Source: Aspidiotus rigidus
Lineage: Eukaryota > Arthropoda > Insecta > Hemiptera > Diaspididae
Assembly (NCBI GenBank): GCA_035079385.1
Contig: JAVHKY010000056.1
Span: 5,959,501 to 6,023,500 of the forward strand
Length of the DNA stretch: 64,000 nucleotides
Direction of reading: 5' to 3'
The position numbers were made by a program, and so were the translations under genes. Below are positions 1-13,262 of this stretch, piece by piece; position 1 is the first letter of the stretch; every line of letters starts with the position of its first letter. The notes under the pieces are model-generated. The model was given only the letters and a program-made list of their open reading frames with translations. It had not been told where the DNA came from and searched no databases.

Positions 1-3000
1 GAGGGCATTTTAATATGAATAAATATGTATAAACTGCACTTCTAAATCAACATTTCTTCAAAGCTTTGTTCTTTATTGAGCTAAAGAGCTCCCTCTACTT
101 ATATAAGGACGCTAGGCTCAAAATTTCCACATCTTCCCAGGCCATAACACAGAAATTTCTCAAGTCCTAGAGGGTCAAGGTCACCCAAAAGTAGTTTTCT
201 CAAGTCGCATCGTACTCTAATTTTTGGTGATATAGCTAAGAAATTCGAGGATTTGGGAAATGACTCTCTCAACCGCTCCAAAGGGTCCAGAAATAATTTC
301 AATTGAATATGGAACAAAAGACATAGCAATCTCTCTCCTGCCATTCTTTGTCTACATTGCTACACACAAAAGCTTTGATATCAGTACTTCCAGGTGCGCA
401 CCAAAGAGGTGAGGCTAGGAAGGCTGAAGCCCCTCAAGCTCGATCAATTTTAAGAAATAGTAACACATTTTTTTATCGCTTTTTATTTTTTTATTTTTTT
501 AGGGAGGGAACAGCTCCTCCCGCTTCCAAAAAAAACTTCTGCATAATGATTGTATGAGTATATAGAAGGTTTGGCAAGTCTTGAAAGAGTCCATTACTTC
601 ACGCGTCTCTTTTTAATAGACCGAAGCTCACTTTTGTACTATCAGTCAACGTCGTCGCATCGAAAGTTGTCCATAATTACGCAATGCGAGGAAAACGTCG
701 TATTTAGGCCTACCTTGGTATTCATCGTTCTGATGACATCATTTCATTTGATGTGCTTTGTGGTTTCGAACACTCCGACGTAACTTCTTTTCGTAGTTAC
801 AGGACAATTAAGAGTATGGTATGATGTACTGTGGTATAATTTTCTGGACGCTAACGATCAATAATATAAACATACGTATACATTTTTTATCCACTAACAT
901 TGCAGTATAGAACAGTAATGAGTGATGGCGATCCTTATTAATTATTATCGCTCTTTAAATTTCAAGAAGCATTAATGTCTGGCAAAATTGTATCACATCA
1001 AAAGATAAACCCTAAAGATTTATTTATTTTTTATTTTATTATCATTTTTATTTATTTTATTTTTTTGTTTTTGTAAACAAGAAAGCCGACGTTGAATAAA
1101 AGAACGTGATTCCTTTTACGCGTAATCTTCTCTTTTCGTGAGACCGAAAATTAGATACGGTACCTATTAAAAAATAGATTTAACGAATACTACGTACGCT
1201 ACGTATGTATATCCGTACATTCATCGATGATGAAAGGAAGTCAGCTTTCAATGATTATATTTATACTTGATAGAGGTTGGTGTGTGACCGATATTTTCGT
1301 TAAAATCGTTCATCGTCGCGCTGTATAATATGCTTTGAATTAACGTATTCTCTTTTCAGCCTACCTTGTCTAATTAACTTTTATATGATCATGTGGACAC
1401 ATGCACTTGCGACTCGAATTCGCTGATTAAAACTTACTGATTCTAATCATCAATCCAAATACGATGGTTCTTGATTTTCCGAAATGGTCTGATGCCACAA
1501 TATATTTTTCTCGTTAAAAATTTTGAAATATCACAAACCTAATCCCAATTCGAATGAGGTTCTTCTCGTTTTTACAGGACGAGGAAGGAATATTTCAGCC
1601 TTGAAAACACATTTAAAAATTCCTCAAAATTCAAAATTAATCCGGAAATTGTCTCGTCGTCAAAAACATTTCTTATGAGGGGAAAAATATCGTGTATTTC
1701 ATGTCTTTCTCATGTACAATTACCATTGAGGGAGACGCGGCTGGCATCCAATTCATAACTTGACGTATTTATATTCGGGGTAGAAGAAGAAGATTAGCCT
1801 AAGGGCGGGGTTGGTACACGATACTATAGAAGATAAATCGCGACAGGAAAAGAAGAAAACGAAAACTGATTCATCTATGGAAGACATGATCGGCGTACAG
1901 ACATGCAGCATTTTCGTAGAATTAAGGGTACGGGATAGATATACGGCTTGTTAAGAGAAGGATGGACAGATTCTCATACTTGGAGTGGGCTGTAGCTATA
2001 AGTTATTACAACGATTACGTGCAGTCAAGATTTCACAATTAATGTGGTTTGCTGAAATTCAATGATTTACGAGTTAAAATTCCATTACGTGCCTAAACGA
2101 TATACTGCTTTCATCTTCCAGTTATTCCTCTAGAAATAAGAAAGCTAAAAAATGAAACCCGGCTAACAAATATCTAACGCAAAACTTTCTAAAAAATTGA
2201 ATTTTTCGGAATTTTGTAGATGAATATCTCTTTTATAGTCTAATTTTTCGTAAACAATTTTTCTATCAGAAAAGGTTCAAAAAAGAAAGTTTTTCTTTTG
2301 AAAATCATTCAGACAGCGGAAATGAGTCGTTTATAGTTCGAAAAAATTAATTTCATACCTCCTCGTTGATGGGAAAATGAAAACAACAGCATGGTCAGCC
2401 GGTGAAAATAAGACCCGTGGTTGCTCTATCCTCTACATACCCACATTATTCATACAGAGCGAAAAAATGTATGACAAAGTAAATTTCCGGGGGCTCGATG
2501 TTTACTGTGTTTCCAATCTCAAAAATTTTACGTATTGTTAGTTTGCATTCTTTTTTTGGGTTACAAAATGATTACAATCATTAATAATTCACAGCGAATG
2601 GTATAAATGAGCGAAAATATCGCGACTGTCAAAGATGACACGATTGTGGACACGAACGTCGCTCGAGTTCAAGATATCGAAGTACTGAAGCTTACTGATT
2701 AGGTATTTGAAATTTACAATAATGTAATAGAAAAATCAAGATGAGTAGTTTTTTATTTACAAAAAAAAAAAGGAAAAAAAAGGGAAAAAAAGCTCAAAAT
2801 TTAGAGTAGAAAAGTAAGTATTTTAGCGACATTGAAATCAACAAATTTTTCGAAAATCTTTACCTACTTTTCTGCTACCGATAATAATCATATTAATAAT
2901 TAGCCTTCGATGCAATACACATACTTATATTAATATCTCAAATTTTTATGAACTACCCTAATACTGAAAATATCGTTCACTAATTTGATATCACCTTTGG

Positions 3001-5441
3001 ATGGAATATACCGCAGAAATTATAAGTAGTCCACCGATTTTTTTTTATTATTTATAGTTTGGAAGTATCGTGCCATTGAAACGTCGAACCTTCACTCGCG
3101 TGATAAAGACACGAAAAAAGAAGGAAAAAATCAGCAAACTGTATAAAAACATGAAATAGAAATACTTACAAAAGTTGCGCACAAAAGAAAAACGACACTC
3201 ATTTTGAAGCATGAAACCAATTGCACAGTTGAATTTTATGATGACAAACTAAAAGCAAAATGAAAAACAATTACTCACTCGACGCGTCAACAAGCAGAGA
3301 ATAAAACGACAATAACTTGTTTGTACCTTTTCGAAGCCTTTATCTTTAGTCTTTGTATCCACCGTCTTCTCTACAGCTTACTTTGTTCAGCGCTCCGGTA
3401 CGTTCGTATAACTACTGTCGAATTTGCACGAATTTCCACCTCATTTATGAAACACTCGCCTATTTCTCTAATCGTGCTACGAGATCCACGGAAGACCACG
3501 AAATCAGGCCTACATTACCCATATGCTCGGTGACTGCTGATGTAACTTATTAGAAGAATACATTCAGCTTTGGAGCAATCGTTTGGTGTTTAATTTTTAT
3601 ACGTCTTTTTTTTTTCTCTCTTCTTTTTCGTTTGGTATAACACGACTGAGATAAGCTAAGAACTACAGTAAACCCTGAATATAGACAAAAATATAATAAT
3701 AATAATAATAATAATAGGTAATATAGAAAAGGTAGAGAGTAATAATAAGAAAAAAAAAGTATTCTAGGTTGAAACGAGGTTATTTGTTTCATTCTATTGA
3801 AGCAATGCGCGTGCCAATAATCACGAGTTTAACATAAGTTTCAACTTTAGAGTATCAGTACCAATGAAAAACGTGCAAACAAATCGATAAACGAACAAGT
3901 TATCAAAAGTCATTTTTAAACAGGGAGAAGGTTTATTATTGAGACGCTTACGAGTATCTCAAAGACGTATTTGAGTATCATGTTGGGGAATAACGACCAC
4001 AAGACACAGACGTTGAGACATCGGTGACTCTCTAGTAAGCGTAAATTCTGAACTTCTAATTTTTCGATTTTTTTTACCCAAAGTTCTGTACAATTTTTAC
4101 TCGATCATATTAACACAGTATATAGTGGGAGTACACCATGGTATAGAGAATTACGGCATGGAACATTCTGGTGTAAATCTTTTTTAATTCAAATTACAAT
4201 TCAGATATTGCAGGAAATAAAGGTAGAAATTTAGAGCTTTCTCATGGACTAACATTGCGTATGATGAAGAACTGAAATGACATATTAATTGGAAATCTCC
4301 ATAAGAATAGTCATGTATATTATGTTTATTTTCTCTCGTTAATATACAAAGAACCCAAGAAAGAAGAGGTCTTCTTTTTCGTCTTCCTCCTCTTCTATCA
4401 ATGTATCACACCTTGTGTACAACACAGAAAGAAATTATAAAAGGACGTAGAATAGCTTTTAGAGATCGCTTCAGGGCTATTCAGCTTAGTGCACAGTGCT
4501 GTGTAAACTCCTATATAGACAAGGATATTTATACGTTGAGTTACTCAAGATCATAATTTTTACCTAGTGTACATCTACGTCAAAACTCATATTACGCTAG
4601 CTTATCAGTGGTCATTCACTTAAGGTCATGAAGTCATCAGCTCGTGACATCATCAGAATTTGTAATGCAAATCCAAGAGATATAAATGGTTCTTTTAGAA
4701 ACATTTCTCTTCTTCAAGAAAAAACATTAGATTTTGTATAGGTCTTTGGAGAAGGTTGACCAGGCTTGTGTCTGACCTGACCTCTAAAGCTGAGCTCTAG
4801 AAGATGATGAGTACGTGAGAATAGTTAAGATACTAGTTTCGTTAACTTAATATTTGATAACTGAACTTATTATCAAACTACCATTACTGAGGTAAGGAAC
4901 GTCCTCTGACCAAGAGACAGCCAAGAATATCCGGTTCTTCCGTCCTAGTCGCTACGGCACGTAACTTGATGAGTGAGCGTGTAGGTAATAACAGAGAATA
5001 AGTGGCAACTACGATATCACTTACCACAACAGAAGATGACCACTTCATGACGTCATCAGACAGACTGAATACCTTTGTCTAGTTTCAAGTATTACTGCAT
5101 AATAGAAGTAGTAGAGACCATCTATAGCGAGATCGGAGGGACCGATACTTTCTCTCGTTACACCCAATACAACGAGATTTTCATTCCAACCGTTCCGAAA
5201 ATTTGAAGTATTAAAAAAGCGCACAGTATAGTGGGTATACAATTTTATTTTAATTTTCAGTATTATAATTATGCATGCAACCTCCAGCACAGAATACAGA
5301 ATTATGTATTATTACATACGTGCATACCACGACTTTGGCAATGTGGTCTGTCTACTTTTTGTTAAAATACCTTTATGAAAAATTTTCCTCAAGTTCGATT
5401 ATTTTGTATATTTCTCAAAGTACTCGTATTTTACTTCACCA
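1..5441. other. Gene-poor AT-rich stretch
   Basis: I see no convincing coding exon here; the longest open frames are under 90 codons and resemble nothing I know. It holds A/T-rich low-complexity tracts (about 1020-1075, 2760-2790, 3605-3630) and an (AAT)n microsatellite at 3693-3716. There is a TATAAAAGG box at 4436-4444 with a TCAG initiator-like sequence about 30 bases downstream but no clear exon after it, and an isolated TGACGTCA at 5048-5055. It could be intron or intergenic DNA of genes outside the window. Confidence 0.5.
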
Positions 5442-5783
5442 TCATGAGTCACACAAAAAGTCTGAAGAATGATTCATGCAGCACAAGCCTCGAGGATGTA
5501 TAGTTTGGAGTGATGCAGATGACGATCCTACTTTATTGCCATAATCATTTTCGTCATCTTCAGCGACATCGACGTTTTCAGCCTGAGTAAGAGCTGTGAT
5601 ATTTTCGTCCGTTAAGACCTTGGTTGTAATAACCTCGTCATCAATGCGCACAAAATCATCGGCAGATATAGATTCAGGTGTTACAACTGGTAACAATGAC
5701 TTCAATTCGTTAAGTTTCACTTCCCTGATTTGTAGGTTGACGTACTGATAGCCCAGAGTGTATAAAACCTTTCCAAGTTTCAA
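5442..5783 (-). pseudogene. Tigger/pogo-like transposase, C-terminal fragment
   Basis: The 113-residue open frame resembles the C-terminal end of Tigger/jerky (pogo-group, CENP-B-related) DDE transposases. It has a run reading ADDFVRIDDEV, then TTKVLTDENI and an acidic stretch (residues about 70-80) like those found after the DDE domain in this group. The catalytic domain and the DNA-binding half are absent, and the preceding sequence on the minus strand does not continue the protein, so this is a remnant. Family assignment is by remembered resemblance, so moderate confidence only. Confidence 0.45.
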
Positions 5784-5844
5784 GAGTGAGTCAAGGTGAA
5801 TGATAACGCCATCAAACGTGGTGAAAAATAGGGGCTATATATAA

Positions 5845-6490
5845 ATGCACGCGCGAAATGAAAATATATGCCAACGAAGGAAGTGGACGCGAAAAGGGTT
5901 GAAAGTGACACACTTTTATATGTGATTCACGCGATGCCTGTTGAACGATATGTGGGACAGGCTGTAACGCGAAGAGGAATACATTCACGCGATAATTGTG
6001 CAATCTGATTTAGTTCAGTTGGTGATTACAATTTCAGACGAATACACGTACTTTTTGTCAACATTGTAATATTTCGGCATGGCAGATTCCAATAGGCCAG
6101 AAGCGTAAAAGAGGCCGACCACGGCTGGCCACAAAAGCTTTAATAGTGTGATAGGTATTTACCGACTTTTTGTAAAATTTATTTGTATAATTATTCATCC
6201 CACTTTTCAGTTATTGATTTTAATTTGTAAAAAATGTCCAAGTTTAGAAATGTAACTTCGCGTTTGATGAAATATTAATTCGCGTTTCAAAAAATATAGC
6301 TTCGCGTTTTTTAATATATGTATCGCGCTTTTCTTTTTTCCTGTATAACTACATTCATATCGCGTGGAATCATTTCTTTTGTACGTACTTTAATTTTTTT
6401 TTTTTGCGCTCGTTATATTTTCGTGTTGAATGCATTTAATATACTGTGATTTCCCTTCCTTCTTCGCGTGATTCCATTACTTTTTCGCGT
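5845..6490. repeat. CGCG-motif cluster beside the Tigger-like fragment
   Basis: About a dozen CGCG-containing words lie within 650 bases of otherwise very AT-rich DNA. In the first part (5845-5995) they read mainly as ACGCGA; in the second (6250-6490) mainly as TCGCGT, the reverse complement. This inverted layout of short subterminal motifs is what transposase-binding repeats look like, and the cluster sits next to the Tigger-like fragment. Reading it as part of that element is inference. Confidence 0.4.
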
Positions 6491-6779
6491 GGCGAAAAAT
6501 CGAACCTGAAAAATAGCATCATCACGCAAATTTTCTACTGATCCCAACCCGAAGAGATATCCATGTCAAGAGCCTGGTATACGCAAATATAGCCTAGTCT
6601 GTGCTATTTAGATTATGTACTAGTTCGAAAAGTTCAAAATTTCTCTAAATCCCTAAAACATGAGCCTTGTAAATTGCATGTTGGGCTCCGCTTTCAGTCT
6701 GGTTTACTGCATATTATTATGAGCATGTTAAGCTGAATAACTGATGGGTTTTCGATCCGCTCGTCCGCTTCTGCACCGG

Positions 6780-7275
6780 TAATACTTAGTCTAGTAAACC
6801 TTCCTTAGGGGACCCCTCTCAATAACGGGCAATTTTTTGGGAGCGGGAACATTTATTTCATCTCCTTTTCTACGGTAAATCCTCTAAATACGGGACACGC
6901 GACTCTGAATAATGGACACGTTTTCCGAACTTTTTCTCATTTTCATGCTCAATTTTCCGATTCAAATGAATGAATTAACATGCAATTCCTGCTGCCTTTT
7001 GACATAATTCTTTGTCTTTCAATCTTTTTCTTGATTTTATAAAGTTGTACAATACAATATTTTGCTAACCAGCTCACCCTATATGGTGTACAGTGTGTGA
7101 AACCATGAAATTCTCCCGTCAGGAAATTTTGCCAGACTATTTCTTACGAAATCATAAGTTTGATACTGTAGTCTCGATAAGATACGTACAACATTCACCA
7201 TAATACAACTTTCTTTTTTTTTTTGTCTCCTCTGAATTCCATAAACCTCTAAATAACGGACAAATTTCAGGCGAC
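6780..7275. mobile_element. Tigger-like terminal-repeat remnants
   Basis: Three variants of one phrase occur: around 6788-6832 (AGTAAACCTTCC, then CCTCTCAATAACGGGC), 6872-6910 (GGTAAATCCTCTAAATACGG, then GACTCTGAATAATGGAC) and 7238-7265 (CCATAAACCTCTAAATAACG). Such AGTAAACCCTCT...ATAACG phrases resemble terminal inverted repeats of Tigger/mariner-type elements. No intact pair of ends could be drawn. Confidence 0.3.
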
Positions 7276-7674
7276 CGCGAGTGCACGTCAATCAGGGGTT
7301 TTACGCGATAAGCCTAGTACAACAAAGGCTAAGAAGTATACATAATATTATACATTGGGACAATTCAAAACAACCCATTATGTTAGGCGTAATATATTTT
7401 GTTCCTAAAATTGTTCAACGCTTATCTTATGACGTCATACGTAGTAGCCTAGCTTGTGTGCCGATGGAGGATTCCTGGTTTAGTATAGGTATATTAGGTT
7501 ATATAAATGGCTTGGAATTCGAAATTTTGCTGTCCCTAAAGCAGGTCAGGTCAAGTGTTAATCACGGGCTTCTGTTAAAATACACACATGTGAATTTAGT
7601 GCGATAGTCTTGAAATATTTTTGTTTACAATGTAAAAAAAGCTTTCTCAGCACGAAAGCAAAACTGATTTTTCC

Positions 7675-8035
7675 TTTCTTATTTTCCAATATCTCTGCAT
7701 TTTTTCCGTTTTGTTCATCATATTACTTGATCGTTTTCGTTTCCAACAGCACATTATTCCAAAACGATACGAGCACATTTTCAAAGCTTGCTGAGCATAA
7801 TTTTTATTCTTTCTTTTATATCAGTAATTCACAACCGAATATACCCCTCCCTTTTTCGCTTCAATAAATGGAGTATTCGCCAAAAATTTTCAATCATCGA
7901 ATGTGAAAGAATTATTACTCACATTAAAGGGGAAAAAAAACGCTCTTCATTTTCCATAGCAACATTCATTCTTCTGAACGCGGGATTAACAAACTGACGT
8001 TCGACTTACCGCGGTCCCTCTATAACGAAGACGTT
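7675..8035 (+). repeat. Dispersed repeat R1, copy 1
   Basis: The segment from about 7738 (ATCGTTTTCGTTTCCAACAG) to about 8010 (TGACGTTCGACTTACCGCGG) reappears in reverse orientation at 16240-16700. Open frames inside the two copies give similar short peptides (both start IVFVSNS), which is sequence similarity of the repeat, not evidence of a gene. Copy 1 is shorter and lacks an internal duplicated part of copy 2. Class unknown. Confidence 0.6.
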
Positions 8036-8039
8036 CAAA

Positions 8040-11000
8040 TTTTATTAGTTCATTTTTGCCTATTCGTCGATGAGTTTTGCAATCGAAATCTTCCGAGACT
8101 ATCCTGTGGTAGAAGACTCGCGAGTTACAAGGTCACGGTCATCCTGACCAACCGGAGGACCTTGGCGCAAATTTTTTAAACTATGGTTACTGTCTTGCTG
8201 GTAAAAACAAAATAATAAGAGTTCATCGTTGACGATATCGGTAACTACGCGGCTCAACTCAAGTTCACGTTCATTGCCTTTAGTTAATACGAGTGAAACC
8301 TATCAAGTATAGCTTGATGTCGCAAGAAGGGACGATTGTCAATACATTTTCGTTTCATTAATACAGTACAATTTCTTTTTTTTTTTTTTCTTTCTTTCTT
8401 TCTTTCTTTCTAATATGCTATAGTCCGCATGTAATTTCGTAGTCTTCGGCACCTTTTCAATTCTAATACCATAACGAATTATTTGTACTTTTGTTCGTCT
8501 CACAGATTGGTAATATAATTTGAACTGATGCAGTAAGCATAAAAATATTATTATCACTACGTGAATGTGTATATCGTACACGCACGATGTTATTGGACAT
8601 TTGTTTTGTACGTCTTATTGTTAAAGGTTTATCTACCTTTTTCGATTTAAAAATTCACGTAGGCGATCAACGTATATGTATCTCGTTGCCTTTAGCTTCA
8701 ACAAAATCCTAATGCCCTCCAAGGATAATTCATATAACATGCAATGGCTAGTGACCTCGAAGATAGAAGAACGATGTATACTGGGATCTTCGACGTGGCG
8801 TGGTTCGGAAACAGTCCAAGATGAATTTTCGAAAAATACAAAGTAAATACGAAGTCGTCACGTTTGCTTAGTTGCGCACAATCAGGATCTTCATTCAGAA
8901 ACGTATTTTAGAGATGTAAGAGACGAAAGATGATCATCACACAGGTAAGATTATATGATTTTCGTATGGAGCAACAAAGAAGAAGTGATGTTTGGACGTG
9001 AACCGCGTTCACCCTGCAATTTTGAACTACTCCTCACGTTCAAAAAACTTGGAGTACCAGGGAAAAAGTTCTACGAACTTGTTTATGACAACCTAGTAAT
9101 TTTAAGTGTAAAAAGATTTGGTATGATATTCAAACAATTATAACAACGAACTGAATATCATTTATGGGGTAGATCTTCATGAAAATTTAGAAACCGCACC
9201 CCTGGAGGCATACGGACAAAAGATACAGGGACTTGAACATTTCTTCTTTTATTCTGAGCAGTTGAGCAGTTTGATTTTGTGATTTGAGTTTTTAAGTCTT
9301 ACGCCGGGTGAACAAAAAACGAATAGTTATGAGAGTGGAAGATTTCTTATTATTGTAGCGAGGGCGCTTTCGGTCATTTTCGAGCAAAAACATTTCAACT
9401 GACAAGTCATAATCACAAGAGCGATGATGACGAAGTTCTTTTTCATAATGAGAGATTGAGAGTGCATAATTATAGAATATGTATTGCTTTAGAAACTACG
9501 GAAATCGTTCGTCATAAACCACCTATAGTGTACTAGGCTTTTATACTAGGTAGCCTAAAAAATGGTGAAGGAGAACGAGTACACAGAGAATGAGTCTTAT
9601 CTTATGGTCGTTACAAAGGTGAAAAATAATTGAAGAAATATTTCGTATCGAGAATTTGACAAAATGAACAACGGTTTATTGGAGTTTGAATTAGAGCGAC
9701 ATAATGTTCGGTAAAATAAAGAGGTACGTTCCCAAAGATCCGCTGATCGAGAAAATTTACTCATTGTCACCGTACATTACAAGGAAACATCTGTTTGATA
9801 AGTTACTCATCTTTCTCACATTGAAAAAATTTCGACCATCGAGCTATAAAAGGATGGGGGACTGGAAAAAATTTTGAATATCGAGCTATACATGACAGAA
9901 TGAAGACTTGGAAAAATTCAGACTTCTAGGAACTTTAATTTTGAATTCAATTCTTAGTATCGATATCAAAATCGTCCTATAGAACATTCCCTAAATTCCT
10001 CGTTCAACTTTGTTAGGAAAGCCATCGTTTTCCTTCATAAAACTCCATGTTTAGCCAAGGTTGGAGTCTTTGAAATCCCCTCTCTTCATGCATCAAAAAA
10101 TTCTAAAAATGTTTAAGTCATCCATCTTTTTAGGACTCCTCTCAAAAGTCATACAATAACATGACCTGAGGCGTTGTATTATCCTAAAGATGTATTAAAT
10201 TGTGTATATACGTCAGTTCCACGTCCCCAGGAGAATTTACGAAACTGAAATTTAAATGGTTCAACATCCCATTATATCAGACTTATAATTCTGAAACTTT
10301 TCAGAAAATATGATGCACGTATACTACACGCGACGTAAATACACAGATACGAGTAGTAAAAGATGCACTCGTTTGTATTTCTGGGGACAGGTTGACCCGT
10401 TATCTGATGGAAATCGAACTATCTTTATAATATCATTCCTCCTAATATGATGCGACCTCGCGAGAATATTTTTTCATAATTTTCAGGGCGTTAGCTTATA
10501 TACCTCACTATGATACTCGACCAGTTTACTAATTAGTCGATACATACTTGTACTTACAACAACCGACGAGAAGTGTGCAAACTATACGTGTCTGTTCTAA
10601 AGAAAAAAGTGTGTGCACGCGTATGCACAAAATCGACGCGAAGACATAACGATATTGGGGCTATCGAGACGGATACCTGTAAATTCTGATTCGTAATTCG
10701 TCAAGACGACATCAACACGTCAACCGACTATCGCTCTTGTTCCCAAGATTACATAAAAGCGGAGGGACGAGCTCCGCGCCGGAGCCTTGGCGCAGCTCCG
10801 ACACTGACACGGTAATCGTGCACCAGTTTCATCCTCAATTCAACATTGTTGGCCGTGTTTGTTCATCACTCGCCTTCATATGCGCGAGACGATACGATTC
10901 GATAAAAGGTACGAGATACGAGACCTAAGTACCTACGACAGACTGGTGGTGGACTGCGCTGCAGTCGTACGATAGTATATGTATTGGTTTTGTTCGAAAG

Positions 11001-12180
11001 TTCGCGATTATCAGTGCGGCGCCGAAAGACTATATACGTACCGGGTGGGTATCGCGATAGGCGTATATTCCTACACACGTTGTTCAATATAAGAACTATA
11101 CATTTTACCATCGGTATTGAAATATAATACGAAATTCATTCTCGCGCTTTGGAAGCTTCAGCTTTTAAAAAATTTTCTGACTTGATTAGTCGCGACGTAT
11201 GATCATCAATTCCAACAAATGGATCCAAAATTACCTCTCATAATTTTGGTACGTATTTTTCGACCTATTAATCATTTTATTATTATGGTTACAACCGTGA
11301 ATTATAATTAGCAAAATGAAATTAGAACTCCAGCCCTAGACTCTTAATTTCAATGCCCAGTAGTTGTAAGAACTAGATAAGTACCCCTTTCAACGATGTC
11401 CTGATAATATCTTTCGTGGCACTTGGACTGCAATGACCACATGTTGGTGATACACGCGATTTAAATTTCGTCTAAGGATTCGCAACAAATGTTCATTTTT
11501 TTACAATTCTTCTTCTCTACTCTTTTTGGCTATTTTTTTTTATACCATCCTTTCTTTCCAGATCTTGTCATCGAATTTCAAGATACCTTCCCAGCTTGTT
11601 TTACTTTCCGCTCTTCCGTTATTATCGAACTTGAAATGACAAAATTTTATAATATTTGAAGGGATTTTTCTCTTTTCGCTCAAAAAAGAAAAAGAAGTTT
11701 AAGATCACAACAATGTAAAGTAGGCTACAAAAAAAAATCTTCTTCCGACGCAATAAAAACGGGTTAATAAGTAGAACTGATGAAAAGTAAAAACTGATGG
11801 AGAAGCTCCCGGTTACAAGTATGATCATCTAATATCTCTTCATTATTGAATGATTTTATTATCTGACTAATAGCTTAGATTGAAAGAGTAACCACTTCTC
11901 GCTACAACTATACACTATCAACACAAGGTGCGTAATTATGGCTACCCTTTGCTTCTCATGACGAACGCACTACCTGTAGTCTAATACTAGAGAACGAATC
12001 ATCTGTACAATTAGTATTGAGGGAGACCTAATTGGCGCAGAGGAAAAACTAATGAACCAATACAGATTATATACACAAAACTGCAGTACAACCAATAACT
12101 GGGTGTTTACTTGGATTTTGCCAGAGTATTCAACGGAAAAGTCGAGTAAGGGCAGGCTCAACTTTTAGTAAAAGTACATA
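8040..12180. other. No gene seen; partial repeat R3 copy and a CpG-rich patch
   Basis: No coding exon could be supported. A T-rich tract with (TTTC)n lies at 8373-8411. A degraded copy of dispersed repeat R3 lies between about 9526 and 9930: TATACTAGGT words at 9540-9555 and two units of the GAGCTATA...GGGGACT minisatellite at 9838-9925. A patch at 10600-11110 is visibly richer in CpG than its surroundings and could be a promoter or first-exon region. Confidence 0.45.
10735..11050 (+). promoter_or_regulatory. CpG-rich patch, possible core promoter
   Basis: In an AT-rich region this stretch is dense in CpG. It contains TATATG at 10976-10981 followed 35 bases later by TCAGT at 11011-11015, the arthropod initiator consensus, and a CATAAAAG box at 10751-10758. 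No open frame with a recognisable protein follows within several hundred bases, so any first exon would be non-coding. Speculative. Confidence 0.2.
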
Positions 12181-12182
12181 TA

Positions 12183-12330
12183 TTAGTGTTGGAGTGCGGA
12201 GTCACACAGGGCAGTGTACTGGGTCTAGTTATGTTTCGGCTACCACCGAGGTCGTTTGTCGTCGGGTACGCTGATGACACCTCACAGGCGTATGGCTCGC
12301 GCACATGGCAGGAGGTGGGAACAAATTTTA
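12183..12330 (+). pseudogene. LINE reverse transcriptase fragment
   Basis: A stop-free stretch of about 45 codons carries two adjacent hallmarks of non-LTR retrotransposon reverse transcriptase. These are the GVTQGSVLGLVMF motif (family GVPQGSVLGP) and, about 15 residues on, GYADDTS, which holds the catalytic YADD. The usual spacer between them is shortened, and the frame does not extend on either side. It is a dead scrap of a LINE, probably of the jockey or I group. Confidence 0.6.
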
Positions 12331-12339
12331 AATATGATA

Positions 12340-13137
12340 CGAGTTTGTTGGTCCTCTGACACTTGAATATTTCTCAATAATGTACACGTATAAACGGCCC
12401 ACCTGAAGTGAAAATTTTACATTGATAATAGCATTTCACCATAACTCACCTAAAAAAATTATACCAACCCTATATGAGTCTGTGTTATTATGGTGGGTAT
12501 CCCCACAACTGGAACATGAAAGGTGTTACAAAACTATGGGTGCAAAATTATTCTCTCCCTGCCAAAAAAAGACAGCGTCATAGAAATTTCTCCAAAAATG
12601 AATGTACATAAACTTTCTGGCCTCTACGCTTTTTGACTTTCTGACTCGACTCAGCGTTTGACTTCTAAGTTTTAGCTCTTATTCTATATAATATACACCT
12701 TTAAGCTTTCAACTTGTCATCCTTCTCTAATTTCTACCCTAAATACATGTTATCCTTTGGTTTTTAGCTTGATGCTTTTAGTTTCTCCCATCGTTAATTC
12801 TGTCATTTGGCTTGCAATGTACTCGTAGTTGGAATTTATTTCTGAGTTTCTGCTTTCAGCTTTCTTCCCACAACATCTAGCTCTGGCTTTACACTTTATT
12901 ATTATTTGTTCTTCTGAAGTTTGTTCTTGATTCGAGTTCCAGTCACTGCTAAGTATAGGTAATGAGTAACTTGAAACAAACACCCAGTAATCATAGTACC
13001 TATAATACTCACTTTTCTTCTCAACAGTTTGTCCAGTTTATTCTCATTTTCATTGACTCACTTTTTCCAGAGACATCTGTACTCTTCTTTGATCATTTAA
13101 GATTGTCGCATTCTACTCCACACTTCTACATGTGACC
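12340..13137. other. No feature seen
   Basis: AT-rich sequence without a supportable exon. Open frames of up to 77 codons show no recognisable motif. Confidence 0.4.
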
Positions 13138-13262
13138 TGCGATGAGAAAAGGATGCTCATTGCCCAAATGACAGGAATACCATTTCTCTCTTATTAGATG
13201 TCCAATCAGAGAGAAATGGTGTTCTTGCGCCAATGGGCAATGAGCATCCTTTTCTCATCGCA
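13138..13262. mobile_element. Palindromic (foldback) MITE-like element
   Basis: A 125-base near-palindrome. The outer arms match perfectly over about 29 bases, beginning TGCGATGAGAAAAGG and ending CCTTTTCTCATCGCA. A second inner pair (ACCATTTCTCTC and GAGAGAAATGGT) continues the fold, leaving only a short loop. Perfect arms imply a recent origin or gene conversion. No coding capacity and no obvious target-site duplication. Confidence 0.65.

Noticed and set aside
4436..4475. Strong TATA box with initiator-like TCAG
   Set aside because: No coding exon follows within reach and no other promoter evidence exists, so it is only mentioned in the region note.
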